64,000 nt of DNA, from contig OX359198.1 in NCBI GenBank assembly GCA_947172415.1, positions 1,457,401 to 1,521,400 of the forward strand, given 5' to 3'. The translations under genes and the position numbers were made by a program. Below are positions 12,201 to 22,086 of the stretch, in pieces. Each line of letters opens with the position of its first letter. The first letter of the stretch is position 1. This stretch comes from Chondrosia reniformis (taxonomy: Eukaryota > Porifera > Demospongiae > Chondrillida > Chondrillidae). Under the pieces are notes generated by a model that saw only the letters and a program-made list of their open reading frames with translations, searched no databases and was not told where the DNA came from.

Positions 12201-15200
12201 TGAAGACAATTCAGAATCTGATTCGGAAACGTGCAAAGATAGTGGCGCAATCATTTTAGAAGACACTATGGTTACAATTGAGCCGTATCAATTCGAACCG
12301 TTACACGGGTCGTCATCGGACGAATTAAGTCAAACTTCGGAGTCAGAAGGAACCGATGAAACGGCCAACAATAGTACAAAGTAGTTGCCATCATTGTATA
12401 TTAGGGGTAATGGCATTGAGTGCATAGTGCAACACCCAGGATTTGAGTCTGTGTGCTTCAATTTTTGGGTATTGCAAACTGCTGCATGCATGGTTTCCAA
12501 TATAACCAGGAGTATAGACAGGGCTCATTAAATGGAGACATGCATGAGTTATTTGGCTGAAGACTAATGCCATACTACATAATATTATGCAAATTGTTAT
12601 ACTGCATGCATAACAATTTGCATATATTTGTATGCCATGGCATTAGCCTCATATACGTATGTATGGCATGTTTATATCAATGAATCAATCAATCAAAAAA
12701 TATATTGCAGACGTCATCGATACATGACATATATATCTCTTTATTGAATATACATGTACAATGTTGTATGAAGGGCGATGGCTCAACAATATTAACATAA
12801 TTCCTAGTGATTCAAACTCTGGAGGCAGATTAATATATACCGTAACATTAAATTTAGACCTAATGTAGAGCCATATGTAATTGGTCGTGACAGTGGCAGA
12901 AAAAGAATCATGGCTGGTCTGCGTACTGGTTGTCTTCCCCTGGCTGTTGAGGGGTTGGTGGATACACACTTGGGCAGAGGGTCTGCCAAGTATGTTGTGG
13001 GGGTACAGATTGTACTGTACTAAACTGAACTCTATCAGATCTGACTTGTTTGCTTTTTGTAACCAAATCAACTGCGAATTCATGTCCATGTCCCAAAGCA
13101 ACAAGCTAGTTCTCTTAAACACAGACAATAATAGAATCATCCACTTTTTGTTTAAGATGTATAAACTTAGGCATTCCCTTTTATTCGCAACTAAATGTAA
13201 ATCACCCTACCAATTTTGTGACTAGTAAGCCTATTTTGGCTGGTCAGATTATGATGGTCATACTAAAAATGATTATTTAAAATATTACCATGGCTTGGGA
13301 AAGATTGTAGGGAATATGTATCTTTCTTAATTCTTCTTTTGGAGTTAAACCTTTATCATTGGAGAATGTAAATAAGCTGACATCGTCCTGTCTTTGAAGA
13401 TTGCAGCGCATCATTTGGGCATTTTCGTCGAACGAGATGTATACGAAACGGTAAGTGCAAGAACGATCTATTCCTGACGTGACGTCACAAACGGCCTAAC
13501 CACCAGTTGACCGCAAATAGACCGAGCTTCGAGCGAAGTGGTCCGGAAGTGCCTCGATTTCCCTTCGAAAAAACGGTATCGACGAAAACGAAATTTCGAT
13601 TTTACCTAAGTATACGTTAGACACTTGGAAAATGCTGCTAACTCAAAATCGATTTTGAGCATGTCAGTGGCCCTTTAAAGATTTCTCAATTACAAAGTTT
13701 GGTAAATATCTGATGTAAAAGGGTCAATCATAAACTTAAGAAAAACAAAACTAGTAATCCAATGTTTGAAACACATTGCTTACTAGTAATTCACATGTCT
13801 TAGCATCTCCTCTCTCAGCTGCCTCATGCAATGGAGTGCATCCATAACTATCCACAGGATCTACTTGACTGCCATGTTCTAACAATACTTTGGTAACTTC
13901 CACCTATATAAAGATTAAAGAATAAACTAATACAATACAGCATTGCAACAAAACAGATTGAATGTAGTAGTTATATCTTGCAAATTGTGAATAAAAATGG
14001 TAATCAAGGTGATTGGCTATTAACACTGACAAGGCAGTATACATTAAAATGAATTACAATAAAGAGATTCTAGCTAAAGTAGTCAGAAAATGTCACATTC
14101 TTCCACATTATATGGTATATCAACTGTATACAGAATAGAAAACACTAATTACATAAAACACTTACAGTTTTAGCATATTGAAGTGGTATCTTATTCCCTT
14201 TGTCCTTCTTGTTCACATCAGCTTTATGTTTCAACTATTAAATCAATATACACATAAACAACAATAACAAAACTTTGTAAAACAAACATTCATACAAAAT
14301 ACACTTACCAGTAGTTGGCATGTCTCAGCATCTCCTCTCTCAGCTGCCGTATGTAATGGAGTATGTCTAAAACTATTCACAGGATCTACTCGACTGCCAT
14401 GTTCTAACAATACATTGGTAACTTCCACCTATTTAAAGATTAAAGAATACACTAATACAATACAGCATTGCATCAAAACTGATTGAATGTAGTAGTTATA
14501 TCTTGAAAATTGTGAAGAAACATGGCATTCAAGGTGATTGGATATTAACACTGACAAGGCAGTATGCATTAAAATGGATTATAATAAAGAGATTCTAGCT
14601 AAAGTAGTCAGAAAATGTCACATTGTTCAACATTCTATGGTATATCAACTGTATATAGAATAGAAAGCACTAATTACATAAAACACTTACAGTTCTAGCA
14701 TATTGAAGTGGTATCTTATCCCTCTTGTCCTTCTTGTTCACATCAGCTTTATGTTTCAGCTATTAAATCAATATACACATAACAAAACAAACATTCATAT
14801 AATATTACACTTACCAGTAGTTGGCATGTCTCAGCATCTCCTCTCTCAGCTGCCCTATGTAATGGAGTATGTCCAAAACTATTCACAGGATCTACTCGAC
14901 TGCCATGTTCTAACAATACGTTGGTAACTTCCACCTATTTAAAGATTAAAGAATACACAAATACAATACAGCAGTGCATCAAAACTGATTGAATGTAGTA
15001 CAGTGGAACCTCACAAATGTGACCACCTTTGGGACCACATTTTTTGGTCTTAATTTTGAGGTGGTCCTAATTCTGAAATTATTACATACATGTACACGTA
15101 GGAAATATCTGTCAACAAAATGGCGGACGCTCGGCTGGCTTTGTTTTCTACCTTACAAATAAGCTTTTTCTTCCTTAACTTCGAACATTAAACCAGTGAA

Positions 15201-18200
15201 AGGGATTTAGAAAGCACTTTTAATAAGGTAAAGCTTGCACAAACGTTTTCTATGAGATATGGCATTGGCAACGACCGGAATTCGAACTTTGTTATCACAC
15301 CTGGTTGTCATACCGAGGTTATTTGCTGTTATTTTAATAATATCGGTCCGAAAATAGTGGTCGTAAAAGTGAATTCCGAGGTGGTCGCTTTTCTGAACAC
15401 CTAAAGTACAGTGCGAGATACAAGAATTACTCGGGACCAAAAAAATGTTGCAATTTTGAGTTGGTCTTAATACTGAGGTGGTCGTTAAGCGAGGTTCCAC
15501 TGTAGTTTTATCTTGCAAATGGTGAAGAAACATGGGAATCAAGGTGATTGGCTATTAACACTGACAAGGCAGTATGGTTTAAAATGGATTACAATAAAGA
15601 GATTCTAGCTGAAGTAGTCAGAAAATGTCACAATGTTCAACATTATATGGTACGTATATCAACTGTATACAGAATAGAAAGCACTAATTACATAAAACAC
15701 TTACAGTTTGAGCATATTGTAGTGGTATCTTATTCTTATAGTCCTTCTTGTTCACTTTAGCTTTATTTTTCAACTATTAAATCAATATACACATAAACAA
15801 CAATAACAAAACCTTAAAACATAAACATTCATATAATACTACACTTACCAGTAGTTGACATGTCTCAGCATCTCCTCTCGCAGCTGCCCAATGTAATGGA
15901 ATTTGTCCATTACTAGCAACAGGATCTACTTGACTGCCATGTTTTAACAATACTTTGATAACTTCCACCTATTTAAAAATACACTAATACAATACAGCAT
16001 TGCATCAAAACTGATTGAATGTACGGTACAGGTCAAAAGAAACTTGGCGATTTCCGCAAGGGTTTGTATGGGAATCCGCAAATTTTCTGCGTACTGCTGT
16101 ATAGCCGTTTGCGGTTTGCCATATCAGCATCTGCGGGTATCGTCAGCGAAAATCCTCGGAATTCGTATAGATTCGCAAATTAACACCTATATTTTGAGGA
16201 TTTTCACAGATTCCTTCGGCGGACCTCAGTGTTTTATCGTAGAGTTTTGATTGGCGAATTAAATAATGTGAGTATCCTGTAATATCCTATAAATATTCAT
16301 AAATGCATTTGGACGTTATAAATCATTGCGATTAGAAGAAGCGATTAGGAGCGAGATGGCAAACAAAATTATGGTAGAATGGATCGAAGGAAGGAGAGCA
16401 GGCAAAAGATCGTATGTAACAAGACAACGAATTTGTAAATGACGATTACAGACTACGAATTGTAATCGTCATTTACAAATTCGTTACGTACGTATATATA
16501 CCATGTACGCATATGTATACGTACGTACGTATACACAAATTTCCGCACTTGCAGCTTTCCTCAGTTGCTCTCTCAAAAACCCTCAGACAGCTGCGTGGCC
16601 AACTGCAGACGGTGGCATTGTCCAATAGCGGAAAAATGCAAAAATCGCCAAGTTTCTTTTGACCTGTACAGTAGTAGCTATATCTTGCAAATTGTGAAGA
16701 AACATGGCAATCAAGGTGATTGGCTATTAACACAGACAAGGCAGTATACATTAAAATGAATTATAATAAAGAGATTCTAGCTAAAGTAGTCAGAAAATGT
16801 CACATTGTTCAACATTATATGGTATATCAACTGTATATAGAATAGAAAGCACTGATTACATTAAACACTTACAGTTTGAGCATAGTGAAGTGGTATCTTA
16901 TTCTCATTGTCCTTCTTGTTCACATCAGCTTTATGTTTCAGCTATTAAATCAATATACACATAAACAACAATAACAAACCTTACAAAACAAACATTCATA
17001 CAATACTACACTTACCAGTAGTTGACATGTCTCAGCATCTCCTCTCACAGCTGCCTTATGTAATGGAGTGCATCCATGACTATCCACAGGATCTACTTGA
17101 CTGCCATGTTCTAACAATACTTTGGTAACTTCCACCTATTTAAAAATTAAAGAATACACTAATACAATACAGCATTGCATCAAAACTCATTGAATGTAGT
17201 AGTTATATCTTGCAAATTGTGAAGAAATATGGCTATCAAAGTGATTGGCTATTAACACTGACAAGGCAGTATACATTAAAATGGATTACAATAAAGAGAT
17301 TCTAGCTAAAGTCGTCAGAAAATGTCACATTGTTCAACATTATATGGTATATCAACTGTATATAGAATAGAAAGCACTGATTACATAAAACACTTACAGT
17401 TTGAGCATAGTGAAGTGGTATCTTATTCCCATTGTCCTTCTTGTTCACATCAGCTGTATGTTTCAGCTATTAAATCAATATACACATAAACAACAATAAC
17501 AAAACCTTACAAAACAAACATTCATACAATACTACACTTACCAGTAGTTGATATGTCTCAGCATCTCCTCTCGCAGCTGCCCTATGTAATGGAGTTCGTC
17601 CAAACAAATCCACAGGATCTACTTGACTGCCATGTTCTAACAATACTTTGGTAACTCTCACCTGTAGACAATGTGTATTTGTACATGACATTCAATATAA
17701 AAGGTTTACAACATAAGAAATTGATCTAGCTTGTTCCACTGCTTTTAGAGACAAACTTCTCTTATAAACACATGAATAGAGTCCACTAATAAAACTGGTA
17801 ATGTCGGCTAATAAAACAATTCTCTCATTTCAGTGATATACATAAGACACAACAGAAGATCAAACAATCAGTTCTTACTTTAGCATAATGTAATGGTACA
17901 CTATGATCATAATCCTTTACATGTACATCAGCACCCAACTCGAGGAGGTAGATAACAATATCTAGGTGATTGTGTTCAACAGCTACATGAAGCGGAGTGC
18001 TTCTAGTTCCATGTATTACACTGTTGACATTGCTCTTGTTAATAAGTTCTTGCACCTGAGAAAGAAATGCAATTCAACTGGTTTACAAAATATGTCATAA
18101 AGAAGAAGTGAGTAAGTAGTAACAGGATAAATATTCGTACTACAAAAGGGAATTCTATTTCATACAAACCTTAAGCTTGTCTCCATTCTTAATACAATCA

Positions 18201-18334
18201 AAAATCTCTATTTTCATTGAATCTGTTAGTTTTGGAGGTTTTCTTACTAGTTCCGATGAATCGGTTAGTTTTGGAGTAGTGTGGACTGTGCTTGAATTAG
18301 TCGCACTTGAATTTGAGCTTAACCTATTTCCCAT
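5891..18334 (-). CDS. Ankyrin-repeat / Roc-COR-like GTPase / CARD-like protein, unit 1 (intact, 18 exons)
   Basis: The exons, in coding order, are 18170-18334, 17879-18055, 17542-17661, 17398-17466, 17016-17135, 16873-16941, 15849-15968, 15705-15773, 14815-14934, 14691-14759, 14309-14428, 14166-14234, 13784-13903, 11363-11431, 10240-10290, 9967-10050, 6409-8695 and 5891-6207. They join with GT..AG or GTGAG-type sites into one frame of about 1,404 codons. Domains run from a short Ser/Thr-rich N-terminus through about 14 ankyrin repeats, an acidic linker (PESESESDL), a GTPase and COR-like region, to a CARD-like C-terminus. I chose the start MGNRLSS because an upstream ATG at 18415 overlaps a GTATGT donor, while this one follows an AG acceptor and has G at -3 and +4. 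The order sensor repeats, nucleotide switch, death-fold is that of innate-immune or stress signalling proteins. The role and intracellular location are inferred. Five transposons sit in its introns, yet all exons remain open. Confidence 0.82.
6409..8695 (-). CDS. GTPase / COR-like exon, unit 1
   Basis: One 2,287-nt exon codes for 762 residues. It opens in phase 0 with NPTWIEDYQKAIDKRGS, so the Met at 8626 is internal and not the gene start. Counting from that Met, the P-loop GSPEVGKS is at 11-18, the G3 motif DSGGQP at 178-183, and a G4-like VGTFKDK at 273-279, a variant of the VGTHKD form common in invertebrate Roc-like proteins. About 110 residues rich in Pro, Asp, Glu and Thr lie between P-loop and G3, which is far longer than in Ras-type folds. 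Residues from about 350 to 600 (KEFCIQSSYL, LTLFHMLGFYAFF, WICTDITALYGEFANLL, KKWLLEVIHHLGLAA) resemble a COR domain. A Cys-containing tail (GFLCRCDS, ECLVCQLEKR) follows. The donor is CTGCAG|GTACGTAC. Confidence 0.85.
8696..9966. other. Intron before the GTPase exon, unit 1
   Basis: Non-coding except for the coiled-coil remnant at 9588-9776. It aligns with 40963-42347 in unit 3 and parts of 58907-60522 in unit 4. Unit 2 has lost most of it together with the acidic linker exon. TACGTA words are frequent. Confidence 0.6.
9588..9776 (+). pseudogene. Coding-like coiled-coil remnant inside the GTPase-gene intron
   Basis: A frame of 62 codons without stop reads as a charged helix (EKKEKLVEYCRRKLKSNEE, MVQEELKFMEKDRKETEEL) and ends with ARG and stop. 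It lacks an initiator Met. Just upstream, another frame (EDIELEG) continues the same style, which suggests a frameshift. Unit 3 (about 41930-42110) and unit 4 (about 59745-59820) keep shorter, more decayed versions. It runs antisense to the ankyrin/GTPase gene. I do not recognise the family. It could be a decayed exon or a piece of a transposon gene. Confidence 0.4.
10121..10191. repeat. 20-bp minisatellite, about 4 degenerate copies (unit 1)
   Basis: Degenerate copies of GAGCTACATGGGTGATACCT sit in the intron between the acidic linker exon and the FKITFWK exon. The same array is at the same intron position in units 2, 3 and 4 with about 9, 20 and 90 copies. Confidence 0.8.
10397..10895. mobile_element. 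pogo/Tigger-like non-autonomous element
   Basis: Termini CAGTACACTCCACTTAATCG and, in reverse, CAGTGACCGCCGGTTAATCG are imperfect inverted repeats, flanked by TA on each side. Unit 2 has the uninterrupted site (GCTCCTATATAAAT), which supports the insertion and the TA duplication. No transposase frame was seen in the 0.5 kb. Confidence 0.7.
10941..11335. mobile_element. Hairpin-ended non-autonomous element, short copy
   Basis: The sequence starts near a GGGGCTGCC-ATA-GGCAGCCCC hairpin and ends near GGCGGCAGCCCC with a CTCGA-rich hairpin. It is absent from units 2 and 4. An inverted copy forms both ends of the larger insertion at 44571-46738. Class uncertain: hairpin ends with a CTAA-like terminus recall Helitron-type elements, but no clear 5' TC was found. 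Confidence 0.6.
11908..13674. mobile_element. 1.77-kb DNA transposon with TTAA target duplication (Kolobok-like?)
   Basis: The ends AGGGCCACTGACATG and CATGTCAGTGGCCCT are perfect inverted repeats, each flanked by TTAA. The matching site in units 2 and 4 is empty. AGGG termini with TTAA duplications fit Kolobok-type elements; piggyBac relatives are an alternative. Inside, from about 12139 to 12384, a + strand acidic frame (broken by one early stop) includes TIEPYQFEPL. Two overlapping open frames around 12685-13225 are unassigned. No complete transposase was recognised. Confidence 0.7.
15001..15502. mobile_element. pogo/Tigger-like 502-bp element in an ankyrin intron
   Basis: CAGTGGAACCTC at the left is answered by GAGGTTCCACTG at the right, both flanked by TA. 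Neighbouring cassettes have the same intron without the insert (GTAGTAGTTAT), so the empty site is visible within the window. Subterminal repeats contain GAGGTGGTC motifs. Confidence 0.85.
16029..16666. mobile_element. 638-bp TIR element with TA duplication in an ankyrin intron
   Basis: CAGGTCAAAAGAAACTTGGC is matched at the right by GCCAAGTTTCTTTTGACCTG, with TA on both outer edges. An inner inverted repeat around 16437-16482 (AATGACGATTACA and its reverse) could form a hairpin. No coding region was seen. Confidence 0.82.
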
Positions 18335-18339
18335 CGCAA

Positions 18340-18417
18340 CTATATCAACAGATAATTCAACAGATCCATATTTAATCCAATCGATACCTTTGTGGAACAG
18401 TACCAATCTAGACATAC
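18340..18417 (-). promoter_or_regulatory. Candidate 5'-UTR intron deciding the start codon, unit 1
   Basis: On the - strand, ACGTAG|GTATGT makes a donor at 18417 and GATATAG|TTGCGATGG an acceptor at 18340. Splicing would remove the upstream ATG at 18415 and place MGNRLSS first. About 70 bp upstream an AAAATGGCG word resembles a YY1-type start-site motif. Inferred from motifs only. Confidence 0.4.
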
Positions 18418-18799
18418 CTACGTTAATCTTTAGTTAGTATCCAAATACCGGAGTTGCCGTAGTTCCATACAATCCAAGACGCCATTTTATGTACTGTTCT
18501 CAGGTGATCTGGGCGTAGGGGAATTACACAGGTATTTTCCCCACGTCTGTGTTATGTTGTCCATTTCGATTTGGGATCTGATGACCTTTTCTCTTTCAGG
18601 AACGTCTCATCTTGTGAGGAGCTGAACATTACAGTAGATAACAGAACAGAGTCTAGTTATGTAAAGAGATGTTGCAATGTGGTGTCAACTGGAGTGAGGA
18701 CATGTCTCCTTACACTTCAGTACCTTATGTGGTACACTGTTATCAGACAACTTGTATGCAATAATGAAATTGTTAGGCATACTGAATGTTGAATATAAT

Positions 18800-18920
18800 A
18801 CTGTTTTATTGGACAATCTAGCTCACCATCGAGTAGATCAAACTTCCAATGATTGCAAGGTTTGTCCATCTCAGTAGTTTGATCTACTTGATGGTGTGCT
18901 AGATTGTCCAATAAAACAGT
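18800..18920. repeat. Inverted repeat (about 44-bp arms) upstream of the unit 1 gene
   Basis: Arms 18800-18843 and 18877-18920, starting ACTGTTTTATTGGACAATCT, enclose a 33-bp loop. The same hairpin is upstream of the unit 2 gene (31050-31170) but not found upstream of unit 3. It is probably a small foldback element older than the unit 1/unit 2 split. Confidence 0.8.
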
Positions 18921-21900
18921 ACTATATTCAACTTGTATGCAAGATTAGCAACTCTATCTTTCTTGCACATTTGTACATCTGCTTAGAAGGGTCTGAAAGG
19001 TTTGATGATATAAGTGTAATGAGAAAGAATTTTGACACTACTGTTTTTCCTTAAACTAAAATAATACAACAAGTACAATATTGGTATAGCACTGTAACTA
19101 CGTATATGGAGAAGAGAAAAAGAAGAAAAATGGTGTTACAGCAAAGATTATAATTTGTAAAGTATGATAATTTCAATAGTTGCAAGACTCAAGTAATTAC
19201 TAGATTTTTAATGACAAACTCCTAATTAATGAGGAATGTATATATTTTTAAGATTGCTTGTGTGTGTGAGTGTGTGTGTGCAGTATATGTGTGACTGTCT
19301 CATATTTCAGAGTCAAAACTGGGTTTTGTTGTGAAATACTGGCCCGAGGCATCTGTGAGAATGCATGTGGCATACAAGGTACTTGGCGTGGTTGCTATAG
19401 TACTGCCTTTAGTGTGTAGATTTTGAGAAAGTAATACATTAATTAACAATATAGCTTTCAATATACGTATACGTACATTAAAATTCATTCATTGAATGAA
19501 CTGAAGCATATGCAATTCTTATGTGACAGGAGCAATCTAGAATTGAAGATTACAAATTTGAGACAACATTTGAATATTCTAAGTGCATATAGCTTGCTGT
19601 AGCTTGGTCTTGTTTCTCAATTTCCATGACATTATTTTTTCTAAACTATCACAAAAGCTGAAACGAGATTAATAAAGTAAAAACTAGTTCTGACCCTATT
19701 TTCCATGATATACTGTCACATATACTCTACAATATTCCAGATTCATACTATGCAGTACTTATATAGATTGCTTAGTTCATACACATTGTGTACTCCATTC
19801 TGCTTAACTTCCTATACATGGTCGAGATCTGCACGGTTCAATGCCATCTTATATATTGGGAGTGATTACTGAAGTTACGAGACCTAATTGACTGTGAAGT
19901 GCAATAACACTGCATCTCTTTCTCCCTGTCTCCATCTTATTAGAGACATTAACGCTGCACAGTCTGGTGATTTGAAATCACAAGTGCGTATTATCTGAGA
20001 CATTTGAAATGGACAATGTGATATTCTAGTGTATAAGACTTGTTTGATGATTAATAATTCTAAACCTTTGTAGATCAGATGGCACTGGAATGGTACACTT
20101 GCATTCTATTATTTAACCTCTAACTTTAGGTTATCACATCTTCCTGGTTCCTACATTAAGGCATTAGATGGTTGGTTAAACAGTCCAGTGAATTCACACT
20201 TGAGAATGCAGATTACAAATAGCTCTTGATACACTTTACTATCATTGTTCATTGTTGACATATTTGCTTGCATCTCATTTACTGATTAGATAGTAATATT
20301 AGATACTGTACGTGAGGTAATCAGTGTCTTGTCATCTCTACCAGGTCTGAAATGTTCCCCTGTTATCAAAGTTCCTTAACTCCAGCCTTCCTCCGTCAAG
20401 GAATGAAAGCTTGACATACCTGTGAGCATGGAGGCATTACTTGACATGTTTACCAATGCATGTATTTTTAATTTTTGTAAATGGATTTCCATTTTTTCCC
20501 CCAATTTCAAATGTCTACAGATATACGTACGTATACGTACATTCAATTGGAAAGGTTTGTATGTGTTGGAGGAATAGACAACGAGTAAGTGCACAAGCTT
20601 TTTGTTGCTTTTAATAACAGATATACCTCATACACGACTCCTCATATATGCTATGATATCTGTCCATATTTCATAATTTCCAAATTTAGCATTTACTACT
20701 GTATTAACTTATGACCCATTATCTAGCAAATGGACAATTTAAAGGCATTTGCAGTGATATCTCAATAGTCTTAGATATGTCATTGCCAATGTCATTTGTA
20801 TGATGTCTGGGAGGTTAAACTTTCTGAATGCGATGCATTCTCATTGGATGGACTAACTTTTGTTTTTCCTCTTAATGTGGACTACCTGTTTGGTATCATA
20901 TCCTACGCACGTTATTAGTCCAAATAGAAGCCCAGGCTTCTATTTCATTCCAGTCATTTTGTTGTTGTTATATCAGTTCATACTTTAGCCCAGTGTGTCA
21001 ATTTGAGAGACCCCATGCTCTATTTAAAACCCAGCTTCTATTTGAGACCCCATGCTCTATTTGAGACCCCATGCTTCTAATTACGAATAGTCCAGTTGAC
21101 CCCAACCTCTAAACCAGAGCCAGCCTCTATACTGACAAGTACAGTATACTTTTTATGTACGTATGTGATAAATTCCAATTTTTCCTTCATTTTCGTTATT
21201 ATATATGTCATAAGATATGGTGTAATTGAGTATTTAAATATTTCATTACTAAAAATGCTCTTCCCTTTATGATAGACAGTGCCAAGACAAGTGAATTGAA
21301 ATCCTGCACCTTTCTCACTGGTCATCTGGTAAAGCAGTGTTGAGAGAGTATCAAGTGGAGGATTTCTTTTTGTTTCAAGACAGTGTACGTTTACCTACGT
21401 TAATTGAGATATAAAATTGATTAAACACAATCCCTTGTAATATTTTATTGTATTGTACTCACTTGTGTTATTGATTTGGATTTCTTCTAACCGTACCAAA
21501 CGTTTTGACGAGTCAACTTCTGACACAAAATTAAAACATACAATAATAGTGGATTCAAGTTCCATTGTAGCTCTCATTCCCAACCCCAGCTTGTTTTGTC
21601 AATGGATTACTTGTATCTACACCTTAAGGATGTAATTTCTTATCTGCAATATCATTGGACTCATCATTGTTCGGATGTGACTTTCTTATCTCCAGTCTCA
21701 TTTAATTATCCACCCAAATCAATCTGATATCTCCCATTGTGATTTACCATGGAAAATGATGGTTGCGCTTCCAGAAGGTAGATAGATAGGTAGATAGGTC
21801 TCCTCAAACGTCATCATGTTCTGTTGAATGAGGTAGTTATTTAGTCTTTGAGTAGAATTATCATTGAAGGATGTCCTCAACAAGACTAACTGAGTTCATA

Positions 21901-22086
21901 TACTTCTTAGAAATTCAACTTTTATAACGAGCATTTATCATTAATATATTTAAAGGAAGTTTTTTTTTCAGATTCCCTTTAACACTTGACTGATTGCATA
22001 ATCTTTATTAACCCATTGTATTGATATGTTATGTTAATTTGAAAATGAAAATCAGAAAGATAGCAACATCACTGTGTTTCTTACAG
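18921..22086. other. Boundary of units 1 and 2, no gene recognised
   Basis: The sequence from about 19260 also begins units 3 and 4 (about 32645 and 50617), with a GTGTGTGCAGTATATG start. It holds the flanking block (19807 onwards) and a short copy of the CTATTTGAGACCC minisatellite. No convincing exon was found. Confidence 0.5.
21001..21078. repeat. CTATTTGAGACCC minisatellite, short array (unit 2)
   Basis: Three to four units, against about 30 in unit 1 at the equivalent place. Confidence 0.75.

Larger units (their letters stand above)
13784..17661 (-). repeat. Ankyrin exon-cassette array, unit 1: six 120-nt and five 69-nt exons
   Basis: The 120-nt exons (17542-17661, 17016-17135, 15849-15968, 14815-14934, 14309-14428, 13784-13903) read like VEVTKVLLEHGSQVDPVD, then TPLH.AA.RGDAETCQLL. 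The 69-nt exons (17398-17466, 16873-16941, 15705-15773, 14691-14759, 14166-14234) read like LKHKADVNKKD, then NKIPL.YA.T. Together they form a 63-residue pair: a 33-residue ankyrin repeat and one of 30 residues, shortened at the exon joint where the usual three-residue GH turn is missing. The introns are nearly as similar as the exons, so cassettes were copied as DNA units of about 0.5 kb. Confidence 0.88.

Noticed and set aside
12685-13225. Overlapping frames of 151 and 114 codons inside the TTAA element
   Set aside because: No family motif seen on either strand, and they overlap each other; left as unassigned element interior.
18480-18600. GC-richer patch with TGATGA and CTGA words like a C/D snoRNA
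   Set aside because: The first box lacks the required purine, the copy upstream of unit 2 does not keep it, and no terminal stem is visible; more likely 5' UTR or promoter.
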